64,000 nt of DNA from Cryobacterium algoritolerans (GTDB lineage Bacteria > Actinomycetota > Actinomycetes > Actinomycetales > Microbacteriaceae): the NCBI RefSeq assembly GCF_004402785.1, contig NZ_SOFP01000011.1, positions 38,156-102,155 on the forward strand. The letters run 5' to 3'. Positions 8,593 through 17,408 of this stretch are shown piece by piece. The translations under genes were made by a program, and so were the position numbers. A model generated the notes under the pieces. That model saw only the letters and a list, made by a program, of their open reading frames with translations. It had not been told where the DNA came from and ran no database searches. The stretch's first letter is position 1. The number at the start of each line of letters is the position of its first letter.

Positions 8593-9795
8593 TCAGGTCA
8601 GGAGACGGCCCAGCTGGGCACCGATCGCCTCGGCCTCGATCAGGAATCCGTCGTGGCCGTACCCCGATTCGAGCACCACCGGGTGGATGCCGTCGATGTT
8701 GTGTCGAAGGTGCTCGGCGATCCGTCGCTGGCCCTCAACCGGGAAAAGCCGGTCGCTGTCGATACCGACCACCACGGCGCGGGCGGTCACCCGGCTGAGG
8801 GCGGCGGAGACACCGCCGCGACCGCGGCCGACGTCGTGCGAGTCCATCGCCTGCACGAGCGTGACGTAGCTGTTGGCATCGAACCGGCGGGTGAATTTGT
8901 TGCCGTGGAAGTCGAGGTAGGACTCGACGGCGAACCTGCCGCCGGCACCCAGCGGGCTGATCTCGCTCTGCCAGCCACGTTCGAACCTGAGGTTCAGTTC
9001 GGCGGGGCTGCGGTAGTTGAGCAGTGCCATCCGGCGGGCGAGGGCGAGGCCGCGGGTGGGACCATCGCCGTCGGCGGCGTCGTAATAGTCTCCTGACCGG
9101 AACAGCGGGTCCGACCGGATCGCCTCTATCTGCAGCGAGTTCAACGCGATCTGGTCGGCCGTGGTCACCGGCGGCGCAGCGAGGATGGCGAGCCGCGCCA
9201 CGCGCTCCGGGGCCTGGATGGCCCACTCGAGGGCGTGCATCCCGCCCATCGAACCGCCGATGACGGCAGCCCAGCGGTCGATGCCGAGGCGGTCGCTGAA
9301 GGCGGCCTGTGCGGCGACCTGGTCGCGGATGGTGAGGTACGGGAAGCGGGTGCCCCATTCGCTGCCGTCGGGCGCCAGCGACGTGGGGCCGGTGCTGCCC
9401 TGGCAGCCGCCCAGCATGTTCGGCGCCACCACGAACCAGCGGTCGGTGTCGATGGCCAGCCCGGGGCCGACGATGCCGCCCCACCAGCCTGCCGTGACGT
9501 GGCCGTTGCCGGCGGGGCCGACCAGATGACTGTCGCCGGTGAGCGCGTGTAGCACGAGCACGGCGTTGTCACCGGCGGGGGAGAGTTCGCCCCAGGTCTC
9601 GTAGGCGATCCGCACGGCGCCCAGGCTGCCGCCGGCCTCGAACCGGAGTGGTCCGACGTCGAGGAAGCTGCGGGAGCCGAGGGGGTCGCCGTCGCGCCAC
9701 GCGCCGGTCGCCGGGGGTTTGCCGAGGAGCGAGCGCGCCTGGGCTTCAGTGACGAAGCTGGACGGGACCGTGTCTGCCGAGAATTGCCATTCCAT
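8593..9795 (-). CDS. metX: Homoserine O-acetyltransferase
   Basis: Transfers acetyl from acetyl-CoA to homoserine, the committed step towards methionine. Seen in 400 aa: alpha/beta-hydrolase fold with nucleophile elbow GGSMGGMHALEW (Ser182), the Asp in GIDSDRLFPVEGQ and the His in ESGYGHDGFL near the C-terminus, forming the Ser-Asp-His triad. The segment NMLGGCQGSTGP is typical of MetX. It lies 165 nt downstream of metY on the same strand, so acetylation and sulfhydrylation are probably coexpressed. A small number of such proteins use succinyl-CoA, which sequence reading alone cannot exclude. Confidence 0.92.
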   Translation of the reverse strand: MEWQFSADTVPSSFVTEAQARSLLGKPPATGAWRDGDPLGSRSFLDVGPLRFEAGGSLGAVRIAYETWGELSPAGDNAVLVLHALTGDSHLVGPAGNGHVTAGWWGGIVGPGLAIDTDRWFVVAPNMLGGCQGSTGPTSLAPDGSEWGTRFPYLTIRDQVAAQAAFSDRLGIDRWAAVIGGSMGGMHALEWAIQAPERVARLAILAAPPVTTADQIALNSLQIEAIRSDPLFRSGDYYDAADGDGPTRGLALARRMALLNYRSPAELNLRFERGWQSEISPLGAGGRFAVESYLDFHGNKFTRRFDANSYVTLVQAMDSHDVGRGRGGVSAALSRVTARAVVVGIDSDRLFPVEGQRRIAEHLRHNIDGIHPVVLESGYGHDGFLIEAEAIGAQLGRLLT

Positions 9796-9960
9796 ACGCC
9801 CTCATTCTGGCGGGTGATCGCCGCCGGCGTGGCATTGTCACGTCACCGGCCCGCCCGGCACCGCCGGTTGACGACATGGACGGAGGCCCTGTCGCCGCGC
9901 ACAGGTGTCGGCTGCGCAACGCCCGGTGAGGGGCAGGATCTCCGTCGAGACGCGCGGATC

Positions 9961-11292
9961 TCAGGCGTTGGCGCGGGATGCCTCCACGACGGCTCGTGCC
10001 GCGGCCAGGCCGAGCTCCAGGTCGGCCGTGAGGTCGGCGATGTTCTCGATGCCGACGGAGAGGCGCACCAGGCCGGGCGTGACGCCGGCCGTGAGCTGCT
10101 GCTCGGGGGTGAGCTGCGCGTGCGTGGTCGAGGCCGGGTGGATGACGAGCGAGCGCACGTCGCCGATGTTGGCCAGGTGGCTGAACAGTTCGAGATTGTC
10201 GACCAGGGCGCGGCCGGCATCCACCCCGCCCTTGAGCTCGAAGGAGAGCACCGCGCCCACGCCCTTGGGGGCGTATTTGTTGGCGGCGGCATACCAGGGG
10301 CTTGTCGGCAGGCCGGCGTAGTTGACCGAGGCGATGTCGGGGTGGTTTTCGAGCCACTCGGCGATCTCCTGGGCGTTCTGCACGTGGCGTTCGATCCGCA
10401 GGCTCAGGGTTTCGATGCCCTGGATGAGCTGCCAGGCGCTGGCCGGGGCGATCGCGGCACCCAGGTCGCGGAGCAGCTGCACGCGGGCCTTGATGATGTA
10501 GGCGATGGGATCGCCGACGGCGCCGGTGTAGCTGACCCCGTGGTAGGACGGGTCGGGCTCGGTCAGGCCGGGGAACTTCGCGACGTTCTTGGACCATTCG
10601 AAGCTGCCGCCGTCAACGATGACGCCGCCGATGACCGCGCCGTGGCCGCCGAGGAATTTGGTGGCCGAGTGGACGACGATGTCGGCGCCGTGCTCGAACG
10701 GGCGGATCAGGTACGGGGTCGCGATCGTGTTGTCGACGATGAGTGGAACGCCGGACTCGTGGGCGACGCCGGCGACGAGGGAGATGTCGAGCACGTTGAT
10801 CCTCGGGTTGCCGATGGTCTCCGCGAAGAAGAGCTTGGTGTTCGGGCGCACGGCGCGGGCCCACTCGGCCGCGTCGTCCTGGTTCTCGACGAACGTGGTC
10901 TCGATGCCGAGCTTGGCGAGCGTGTACTTGAACAGGTTGTAGGTGCCGCCGTAGATCGAGCTCGACGACACGATGTGGTCGCCGGCCTCGGCGATGTTCA
11001 GCACCGCGAACGTCGACGCGGCCTGGCCGGACGCGAGCAGCAGCGCGGCGGTTCCGCCTTCGAGGGCGGCGACGCGCTCCTCGACGACAGCCTGGGTTGG
11101 GTTCATGATGCGGGTGTAGATGTTGCCGAATTCGGCCAGCGCGAACAGGTTCTGCGCGTGCTGCGCGTTGTTGAAGACGTAGGACGTGGTCTGGTAGATC
11201 GGCGTGTTGCGGGCGTTCGTGGTGGGGTCAGGCCGGGCGCCGGAGTGAACCTGCTTGGTTTCGAACTTCCAGGCTTGTGCGTTGTCGCTCAT
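9961..11292 (-). CDS. metY: O-acetylhomoserine sulfhydrylase (aminocarboxypropyltransferase)
   Basis: PLP enzyme converting O-acetylhomoserine plus sulfide to homocysteine. Seen in 443 aa: N-terminal FETKQVHSGARPDPTTNAR with the IYQTTSYVF motif of the Cys/Met-metabolism family, the PLP-phosphate loop SGQAAS near 88-93, and the Schiff-base Lys212 in VVHSATKFLGGHG. The roughly 45-residue insertion near KFPGLTEPDPSYHGVSY is typical of MetY and absent from shorter cystathionine synthases. It pairs with metX immediately downstream. A candidate promoter lies about 60 nt before the start. Confidence 0.93.
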   Translation of the reverse strand: MSDNAQAWKFETKQVHSGARPDPTTNARNTPIYQTTSYVFNNAQHAQNLFALAEFGNIYTRIMNPTQAVVEERVAALEGGTAALLLASGQAASTFAVLNIAEAGDHIVSSSSIYGGTYNLFKYTLAKLGIETTFVENQDDAAEWARAVRPNTKLFFAETIGNPRINVLDISLVAGVAHESGVPLIVDNTIATPYLIRPFEHGADIVVHSATKFLGGHGAVIGGVIVDGGSFEWSKNVAKFPGLTEPDPSYHGVSYTGAVGDPIAYIIKARVQLLRDLGAAIAPASAWQLIQGIETLSLRIERHVQNAQEIAEWLENHPDIASVNYAGLPTSPWYAAANKYAPKGVGAVLSFELKGGVDAGRALVDNLELFSHLANIGDVRSLVIHPASTTHAQLTPEQQLTAGVTPGLVRLSVGIENIADLTADLELGLAAARAVVEASRANA

Positions 11293-11349
11293 GAGGTGGT
11301 CTCCCTGATAATCCTCGACGAGCGTGGACCGTCCATCGCTCTGGGTGCG

Positions 11350-11379
11350 AGTTTAGGCATCCGTCTGAAGGGGTGGCAA
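11350..11379 (-). promoter_or_regulatory. Candidate sigma-70-type promoter of metY-metX
   Basis: On the minus strand TTGCCA (11374-11379) and TAAACT (11350-11355) are separated by 18 nt, a plausible -35/-10 pair, leaving a leader of roughly 50 nt before metY. No SAM-I or SAM-IV riboswitch core was recognised in the leader. This is a motif match only. Confidence 0.4.
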
Positions 11380-11430
11380 CGACCCGTGAAACACGGCGTC
11401 ACAAGCGAGGGTCACCATCACGCCACGAGA

Positions 11431-12546
11431 TCAGGCCTGCTCGGCAGAAGGCGGATCCATCGGCGGCAGCACGATCGTTCCGGTGTGAGTTGACTCGTGC
11501 CTGCGGAACAGCCATCGAACCCGCGGTTCGATGACCGGCCGGAAGAGCCGCTTCACGATCGGGAGGGACAGCAGCACGCTGATCAGTACGCTGAGCAGCA
11601 GCAGCGCCGGCAGCACCCAGGCCGGTTGCACACCGCCGAGCACCCCAGATTCGCGCAGCGGGAACAGCAGAAAGCTGTGCAGCAGGTAGATGTACATCGT
11701 CGCCGATCCCAGCGCGGTGAACCAGGTGGTGCTACGGGGGACGAGCAGGAGGAACGCCATGATCAGGGCGAAGGCCAGGAGCATCAGGCCCAGACGGATG
11801 CCGCCGGCCCAGAGCTGGTCGTAGCCGAACGTCGGGTACGCCTCGCTGTAGAGCAGGAACTGGCGGATCTTCAGGGTCCGGAGGGCGTCGACGTTCAGGG
11901 TGATCACGCCCAGCAGCGCGGAGAACAAGGTCAGCGCGGCGACCCGCCAGCGCCAGACCTTGCCGACGCCGAGCGCAAGCCAGCGGGCGGTGAGCTTCCA
12001 CTGCCGCAGCTTCCAGCCGAACACGAAGAAGGGCAGCAGGCCCAGGGTGCGGGAGAGGGCGAAGGTGCCGTCGATCGACGCGATGTAGCCGGCCCCGATC
12101 GAGATCAGGATGCTGATCAGCAGCGGATAGCGCAGCAGCACGATGAACGGCAGCATGAGGCGCCAGGCCAGCAGGGAGATCAGGAACCACAGTGTCCACG
12201 AGGCGCTGGAGTAGTCGAGGTTGAACTCGCCGCCGAGCAGCCACCGCAGCAGCGTCCAGATTGTCTCGAACACGACATACGGGAAGACGATGTCGGTGAT
12301 CAGCCGGTGCAGCTGCCGCGTGCCCAGGGGGCCCGAGCGGGCGAAGTAGCCGCTGACGGCCACGAAGAGCGGCACGTGGAAGGCGTAGATGAACAGGTAG
12401 GCCTCGTAGGCGACATCCGACCCGTTGATGAGTTTGAGGATCGCGTGCCCCATCACCACGAGCGTGATGGCGATCCAGCGAGCATTGTCCCACAGGGGAA
12501 CCCGCCGCTTCTTGACATGGGGCCTGCCGGCGACTCGTGCACTCAT
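11431..12546 (-). CDS. Acyltransferase 3 family membrane protein (fucose 4-O-acetylase-like)
   Basis: Probably moves acetyl groups across or at the membrane onto an envelope carbohydrate. Seen in 371 aa: about ten membrane segments and the N-terminal family signature DNARWIAITLVVMGHAI, whose His and neighbouring Arg are the usual catalytic or acyl-donor-binding residues. AFHVPLFVAVSGYFARSG follows, as in OafA/NolL-type proteins. No C-terminal SGNH domain is present. ATG 12546 was chosen (GGGAG about 10 nt upstream); ATG 12555 is in frame and would sit too close to that site. It diverges from the SDR gene across about 30 nt. The acceptor is unknown. Confidence 0.8.
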   Translation of the reverse strand: MSARVAGRPHVKKRRVPLWDNARWIAITLVVMGHAILKLINGSDVAYEAYLFIYAFHVPLFVAVSGYFARSGPLGTRQLHRLITDIVFPYVVFETIWTLLRWLLGGEFNLDYSSASWTLWFLISLLAWRLMLPFIVLLRYPLLISILISIGAGYIASIDGTFALSRTLGLLPFFVFGWKLRQWKLTARWLALGVGKVWRWRVAALTLFSALLGVITLNVDALRTLKIRQFLLYSEAYPTFGYDQLWAGGIRLGLMLLAFALIMAFLLLVPRSTTWFTALGSATMYIYLLHSFLLFPLRESGVLGGVQPAWVLPALLLLSVLISVLLSLPIVKRLFRPVIEPRVRWLFRRHESTHTGTIVLPPMDPPSAEQA

Positions 12547-12575
12547 CAGATCCATTCTCCCAGCAGAATGGAGCA

Positions 12576-13355
12576 ATGGGTACAAGAAGAGTTGTCGTGA
12601 CCGGTGCCAGCTCGGGAATCGGGGCCGCCACCGTGCGCCTGTTCCGTGAACGAGGATGGGATGTCGTCGGGGTCGCCCGCCGGGCCGACCGCCTGGCCGC
12701 GCTCGCCGCGGAGACCGGGGCGGCGGTGTTCACCGCCGACCTGACGAGCCAGACCGACGTCGACGCCCTGAGCGACTTCCTCGCGGCATCCGGGCCGGTG
12801 CACGCGCTGGTCAACAACGCGGGCGGTGCGCTCGGGCTCGACAGCGTTGAGAACTCGTCGATCGAGGACTGGGCCTGGATGTTCGAGATCAACGTGCTCG
12901 CGGTCAAACGTGTCACCAGTGCGTTGCTGCCACTGCTCCGGGCGGCGATTCGCACGGATGGCGGTTCGGCCGACATCGTCACGGTCACCTCGATCGCCGG
13001 GCACGTCGCCTACCTCGGCGGGGGCGGCTACAACGCGGCGAAGTTCGCCGCGCACGCCCTGATGGAGGTGCTGCGACTCGAACTCAACGGTGAACCGATC
13101 CGGGTGATCGAGGTTGCCCCGGGGATGGTCAAGACCGACGAATTCGGTCTCGTGCGGTTCGGCGGCGACGTGGAGAAGGCGGCGGCCGCGTATGCCGGGG
13201 TGCCGAATCCTCTCGTCGCGGAGGACATCGCGGAGACGATCGTGTCGAGCGTCGAACGCCCCGCCCACGTGAACCTGGACCTGATCACGATCAAGCCGGT
13301 CGCCCAGGCTGCCCCCACCCGGATCGCGCGGGGGCAGCTCCTGCCGGCGGACTGA
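12576..13355 (+). CDS. Short-chain dehydrogenase/reductase (YdfG-like serine/3-hydroxy acid type)
   Basis: Cytosolic NAD(P)-dependent oxidoreductase of the classical SDR family, 259 aa. Seen: cofactor motif TGASSGIG at 9-16, NNAGG near 80-84, catalytic Ser139, Tyr152 and Lys156 (GYNAAK), and the segment EVAPGMVKTDEF after it. Arg residues after the second strand (VARRADRL) suggest NADP preference. The pattern resembles YdfG-type SDRs acting on serine or 3-hydroxypropionate, but the substrate is inference. The ATG follows a short GGAG only 2-3 nt away, so the start is slightly uncertain. The promoter region is shared with the divergent acyltransferase. Confidence 0.82.
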   Translation: MGTRRVVVTGASSGIGAATVRLFRERGWDVVGVARRADRLAALAAETGAAVFTADLTSQTDVDALSDFLAASGPVHALVNNAGGALGLDSVENSSIEDWAWMFEINVLAVKRVTSALLPLLRAAIRTDGGSADIVTVTSIAGHVAYLGGGGYNAAKFAAHALMEVLRLELNGEPIRVIEVAPGMVKTDEFGLVRFGGDVEKAAAAYAGVPNPLVAEDIAETIVSSVERPAHVNLDLITIKPVAQAAPTRIARGQLLPAD

Positions 13356-13403
13356 CCGTGCCGGGCCAGCCCGGTCGCCCGGTCGGCCGGCCCTGCGGCC
13401 CTG

Positions 13404-14459
13404 CTACGGGTGGACGATGATTTTCACCGCGGTGTCGTTGTGATTGATCAGCGTGTCAAAACCCTGCGAAACCAGGTCGTCCAGGGCGATCCGGCCCGTG
13501 ATGAACGGCTTCAGGTCGATCTTGCCTGACTCCACCAGGGCGACGGTCTCCTCGTGGTCGCGCACGTAGGCGATGGTGCCGCGCAGGTCGATCTCCTTGA
13601 GCACGATCTTCTGCATGTCCACCGTGGCCGGGTGACCCCAGATCGAGACGTTGACGAGCACTCCGGCCGGGCGCAGGGCGTCGAGCATGGCGTCGAGGAC
13701 GGCGTTCACGCCCGCGCACTCGAACGCCACATCCGTGCCGATGCCACCGGTGATCTCGAGCACGCGGGCCTTGAGATCCTCGACGGTCGGGTCGATCACA
13801 TAGTCGGCGACGCCGCTCGAGAGCGCCTTCGCCTTACGGGCGGCACTGAGTTCGGAGATGATCGTGGTCACGCCGATGCCCTTGAGGATGGCGGCCGTGA
13901 GCAGTCCGATGGGCCCGGCGCCACCGACGATGGCCACGTCTCCGGCCTTCGCGCCGCTGCGGATCACGGCGTGGTGAGCGACCGAGAGCGGCTCGATCAG
14001 GGCAGCCTCGTCCAGCGGGATATCGCCGATCGGGTGCACCCAGCGCTGGTCGACGACGACCTTCTCACTCAGGCCGCCGCCGCCGCCGGCGAGGCCGATG
14101 AAACCCATCTTCTCGCAGAGGTGGTAGTTGCCGGCCTTGCAGGGGGGGCACTCGTCGCACACGAAGTAGGGCTCCACGACCACGTTGTCGCCGACGGCGA
14201 GCCCGGTGATGCCCTCGCCGACCTCTTCGATGGTGCCGGAGAACTCATGCCCGAGGGTGACGGGTGCCGATTCGTGCGAGAGCGAGTGCGGGTGACCGGG
14301 GGCGGAGATGAAGATCGGGCCCTCAAGGTATTCGTGCAGGTCTGTGCCGCAGATGCCGCACCAGGCCACGGCGATCTTCACCGTTCCTCTTCGGATCGAC
14401 GGTTCTTCGATGTTTTCGATTCGGACGTCTTTTTGGCCGTAGAAGCGTGCAGCTTTCAT
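13404..14459 (-). CDS. Zinc-dependent 2,3-butanediol/sorbitol-type dehydrogenase (MDR family)
   Basis: Medium-chain NAD(H)-dependent alcohol dehydrogenase, 351 aa. Seen: catalytic zinc ligands Cys37 (WCGICGTDLHEY) and His71-Glu72 (LGHEFSG), structural zinc Cys101, 104, 107 and 115 (CDECPPCKAGNYHLC), and Rossmann motif VGGAGPIGLL. The insertion HEYLEGPIFISAPGHPHSLS before the His-Glu pair is characteristic of (R,R)-butanediol dehydrogenases, which interconvert acetoin and 2,3-butanediol. The upstream region carries the tandem repeat array. No acetolactate decarboxylase gene is nearby, so the substrate assignment is family-based. Confidence 0.85.
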   Translation of the reverse strand: MKAARFYGQKDVRIENIEEPSIRRGTVKIAVAWCGICGTDLHEYLEGPIFISAPGHPHSLSHESAPVTLGHEFSGTIEEVGEGITGLAVGDNVVVEPYFVCDECPPCKAGNYHLCEKMGFIGLAGGGGGLSEKVVVDQRWVHPIGDIPLDEAALIEPLSVAHHAVIRSGAKAGDVAIVGGAGPIGLLTAAILKGIGVTTIISELSAARKAKALSSGVADYVIDPTVEDLKARVLEITGGIGTDVAFECAGVNAVLDAMLDALRPAGVLVNVSIWGHPATVDMQKIVLKEIDLRGTIAYVRDHEETVALVESGKIDLKPFITGRIALDDLVSQGFDTLINHNDTAVKIIVHP

Positions 14460-14550
14460 GGGGATGTTCTCCAGTGCTCATCGTAGGCTCGGCACAGGCG
14501 AATGGCCTGGCCCTCTAACCCGAGGTCGACACTACGCCCCCTCGACTGGG

Positions 14551-14646
14551 GGCGTCCGAGGGGGCGTCCGAGGGGGAGTGGCCGTGCGGGAGTGGCCGTG
14601 CGGGAGTGGCCGTGCGGGAGTGGCCGTGCGGGAGTGGCCGTGCGGG
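14551..14646. repeat. Short tandem repeats: 12 bp x2 then 14 bp x5
   Basis: Two identical 12-bp copies (GGCGTCCGAGGG, 14551-14574) are followed two bases later by five identical 14-bp copies (AGTGGCCGTGCGGG, 14577-14646). The array lies between the prpE stop (14666) and the butanediol dehydrogenase start (14459), so it is in the prpE 3' region and the dehydrogenase upstream region. Perfect identity suggests recent expansion by slippage. A regulatory role is not shown. Confidence 0.95.
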
Positions 14647-14665
14647 GAGATCGGGCCGGTCCGGC

Positions 14666-16606
14666 TCAGTGCCCGAGCGCGTTCCGGGCACCGTGCACGG
14701 CCAGCGTGAGGGCGTCGAGGGTTGCAGGGTCCTCAATGGTGGGCGGGACCGTGTACGGCTCGCCGTCGACGATCTGCCGGATCGTCTTGCGCAGGATCTT
14801 GCCGGAGCGGGTCTTCGGCAGCCGCTCAAGGATGGTCACGTCCCTGAACGCGGCAACGGGACCGACATGCTCGCGCACCAGGGCGATGAGTTCCTTCGCG
14901 AGGGTGTCGTGATCGATCGACGCTCCGGCCTTGAGCGTGACGAAGCCGGCGGCGCGCTGGCCCTTGAGCGGGTCATGCACACCCAGAACCGCGCACTCGG
15001 CGACCGCCGGGTGCAGGGTGAGCACCTCCTCGAGCGAGCCGGTGGAGAGGCGGTGGCCGGCAACGTTGATCACGTCGTCGGTGCGGCCCATCACGTAGAG
15101 GTAGCCCTCGTCGTCGAAGTGGCCGGAGTCCCCCGTGGCATAGAAGCCGGGGAAGGCGGAGAGGTAGGCGCTCGCGAAGCGCTCCTCGCTGCCCCAGATT
15201 CCCAGCAGGTTGCCCGGCGGCAGCGGCAGCCGGATGGCGATGTTGCCGTCCTTGCCGACCCGGGTGACCGGTTTGCCCTTCGAGTCGAGGATGACGACGT
15301 CGTAGCCGGGCACCGGGAAGGTGGCCGAACCCGGCTTCGTCTCAAGCTCGGCGATGCCGCGTGGGTTGGCGCAGATCGCCCAGCCGGTCTCGGTCTGCCA
15401 CCAGTGGTCGACGACGGGGCAGTGCAGGCCGTCGTTGGCCCAGTGGTACGTCTCCGGGTCGAGGCGTTCCCCGGCCAGGAACAACCCGTGCAGGCTGGAC
15501 ACGTCGTACTTCTCGAGTTCCCTCAGCTCCGGGTCGACCCGGCGGATGGCGCGGATCGCCGTCGGCGCGGTGAACAGCACCTTCACCGTGTAGTCCTCGA
15601 CGACGCGCCAGAAAGCGCCGGCATCCGGGGTGCCGATCGGCTTCCCCTCGTAGATCACGGTGGTCGCCCCGACCAACAGCGGGGCGTAGACGATGTAGGA
15701 ATGGCCGACCACCCAACCGACGTCGGATGCGGCCCAGAACACGTCGCCGACCCCGGCCGCGTAGATGTTACGCATGGACCAGGCCAACGCGACGGCGTGG
15801 CCGCCGTTGTCGCGCACGATGCCCTTCGGGTTTCCGGTCGTCCCGGAGGTGTAGAGGATGTACAGCGGGTCCTCGGAGCGGAGGGCCACCGGGTCGGCCG
15901 GCGTCGCCTTCGCTTCCTCGTCCGCCCAGTCCAGCCAGGCGACCCCGTCGGCCCCGGCGTAGTCGGCCGCCCTGCCAGGGATCATCTCCCGGTCCCGCAC
16001 GATCACCGTGCGCACCGATCCGGCACTCTGGGCCATCGCCCGTTGCACCAGGGGCAGGTATTCGACCGCGCGGCCAGGCTCCAGGCCGCCGGATGCCGTC
16101 ACGATCACGGTCGGTCTGGCGTCGTCGATGCGCACGGCCAGCTCGCTCGCTGCGAAGCCGCCGAAGACGACGGAGTGGACGGCGCCGATCCGCGCGCAGG
16201 CAAGCATCGCGACGATGGCTTCGGGGATCATCGGCAGGTAGACGATCACCCGGTCGCCCCTGCCGACGCCGTTTTCCCTGAGTACGCCGGCGAAGCGGGA
16301 CACCCGGCCGAGGAGTTCCAGGTAGCTGATCCGGATGCGCGTGCCCGACATCGCGGAGTCGTAGATCACGGCGGTCTGGTTTCCGCGCCCGGCGAGCACG
16401 TGCCGGTCGAGGGCGTTGTAGCTGGTGTTCAGCTCGCCGTCGGGGAACCAGCGCCAGGTGCCGGGGGAGCGCTCCTCGAGGGCGACGCGGGGCGGTGTGA
16501 TCCAGTCGATGGCCTGCGCGGCCTCGAGCCAGAAGTCGGCGCGGGTGTCGGCGTCAACGCTCCGCTGCCACGTCCTGTGATAACCGACGGTGTTGTCGCT
16601 TGTCAT
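14666..16606 (-). CDS. prpE: Propionyl-CoA synthetase (acetyl-CoA synthetase family)
   Basis: Activates propionate (or acetate) to the CoA thioester with ATP through an acyl-adenylate. Seen in 646 aa: AMP-binding P-loop YTSGTTGNPKG at 252-262, the TETGW motif, TGDSGHFDDEGYLYVMGRTDD hinge region and C-terminal catalytic Lys near 603 (KTRSGKILRK). The start ATG has GGAGG 6 nt upstream; the frame runs open further but the extension is non-homologous. It diverges from gntR-prpDBC with shared palindromic operators, which is the main reason for calling propionate rather than acetate as substrate. Confidence 0.88.
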   Translation of the reverse strand: MTSDNTVGYHRTWQRSVDADTRADFWLEAAQAIDWITPPRVALEERSPGTWRWFPDGELNTSYNALDRHVLAGRGNQTAVIYDSAMSGTRIRISYLELLGRVSRFAGVLRENGVGRGDRVIVYLPMIPEAIVAMLACARIGAVHSVVFGGFAASELAVRIDDARPTVIVTASGGLEPGRAVEYLPLVQRAMAQSAGSVRTVIVRDREMIPGRAADYAGADGVAWLDWADEEAKATPADPVALRSEDPLYILYTSGTTGNPKGIVRDNGGHAVALAWSMRNIYAAGVGDVFWAASDVGWVVGHSYIVYAPLLVGATTVIYEGKPIGTPDAGAFWRVVEDYTVKVLFTAPTAIRAIRRVDPELRELEKYDVSSLHGLFLAGERLDPETYHWANDGLHCPVVDHWWQTETGWAICANPRGIAELETKPGSATFPVPGYDVVILDSKGKPVTRVGKDGNIAIRLPLPPGNLLGIWGSEERFASAYLSAFPGFYATGDSGHFDDEGYLYVMGRTDDVINVAGHRLSTGSLEEVLTLHPAVAECAVLGVHDPLKGQRAAGFVTLKAGASIDHDTLAKELIALVREHVGPVAAFRDVTILERLPKTRSGKILRKTIRQIVDGEPYTVPPTIEDPATLDALTLAVHGARNALGH

Positions 16607-16629
16607 TGTGAACCTCCCCGTTGAAGCTC

Positions 16630-16703
16630 CTATGTATACATAGAATGCTCGAAGTCTTGCATAAAACCCCCTGAAAGGGAATAACATGTGGTTTGTGTAT
16701 ACA
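16630..16703. promoter_or_regulatory. Paired palindromic operators between prpE and gntR
   Basis: A perfect 14-bp palindrome CTATGTATACATAG lies at 16630-16643, and its core TGTATACA recurs at 16696-16703, 63 bp away and inside the first codons of the GntR gene. Repressors of the GntR/FCD class bind short palindromes of this kind. The two sites would cover the prpE leader and the gntR translation start, suggesting autorepression and joint control. Inferred from position and symmetry only. Confidence 0.65.
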
Positions 16704-17393
16704 GAAACCCCAACGGCGGGGACCACCGCACCGGTTCGTGCCAGCGAGCGCGCCTACCGGCAGCTGCGCGGGGAGATCCTCGACGGGATCCTGATCCCGG
16801 GCGCCGGGCTCCTCGAGATCGAGCAGTCAGCGCGGATCGGCGTGTCCCGCACGCCGCTGCGCGCCGCCATCGCCCGACTGATCGCGGACGGCCTCGTCGC
16901 AGGCCGGCCGGGCCGGGGCTTCATGGTCACCGAGATGTCCCTGGACAGTATCCGAGAACTGTATGAGGTGCGCCGGGCGCTCGAGGAGCACGCCGCCCGG
17001 ATCGCCGCCGACCGCCGCGACCCCGCCGTCTTCCTGGCGCTGCGGGACCAGTTCCTCGACGCCCCCGAGTTGCTGGCCCAGGGCACGGTCGGCCTTCACC
17101 GTTACTACGACCTGATCGACGAATTCGACGATGCCGTCGCCGAGGCGGTCGCCAACCCGTTCCTGGTCGGCGCGCTGGCCACCGTGCGCACCCACCTGGT
17201 CCGTATCCGCCGCCTGGCCAGGGGTAATCCGGACCGGCTGCGCAGCGCGGCGGCCGAGCACCTGCTCATCATCGACGCGATCATCGCCGGCGACACGTCG
17301 CTGGCGGCCCACGCCACCCATGTCCACCTCCAGCAGAGCCTCACGAACGTCCTCGCGGCGGTCCAGGGGCAGCCGACCGGTCCGGTCGCCTAA
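16686..17393 (+). CDS. GntR-family regulator (FCD type) of propionate catabolism
   Basis: DNA-binding repressor or activator likely responding to a methylcitrate-pathway intermediate. Seen in 235 aa: N-terminal winged helix (about 18-85) with RAYRQLRGEILDGILIPG and the recognition region GVSRTPLRAAIARLIADGLV, then an all-helical FCD ligand domain with RALEEHAARIAA. AAGGGA lies 6 nt before ATG 16686, supporting this start even though a TGTATACA operator falls within the first six codons. It leads the prpD-prpB-prpC operon, ending 15 nt before prpD. Confidence 0.85.
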   Translation: MWFVYTETPTAGTTAPVRASERAYRQLRGEILDGILIPGAGLLEIEQSARIGVSRTPLRAAIARLIADGLVAGRPGRGFMVTEMSLDSIRELYEVRRALEEHAARIAADRRDPAVFLALRDQFLDAPELLAQGTVGLHRYYDLIDEFDDAVAEAVANPFLVGALATVRTHLVRIRRLARGNPDRLRSAAAEHLLIIDAIIAGDTSLAAHATHVHLQQSLTNVLAAVQGQPTGPVA

Positions 17394-17408
17394 CCGAAAG
17401 GAACCACC

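Noticed and set aside
11293..11430. SAM riboswitch before metY
   Set aside because: I saw no SAM-I/IV core (GGCAACC-type) or pseudoknot pattern in the leader; a covariance-model search would be needed to reconsider.
9784..11493. Long plus-strand ORF opposite metY
   Set aside because: Antisense shadow of a strongly conserved PLP enzyme; composition is Arg/Gly/Glu-rich and shows no family motif.
14577..14646. Array as a CRISPR
   Set aside because: Units are adjacent with no spacers and only 14 bp long.
14606..16624. Plus-strand ORF of 672 codons opposite prpE
   Set aside because: Shadow frame of an unmistakable acyl-CoA synthetase.
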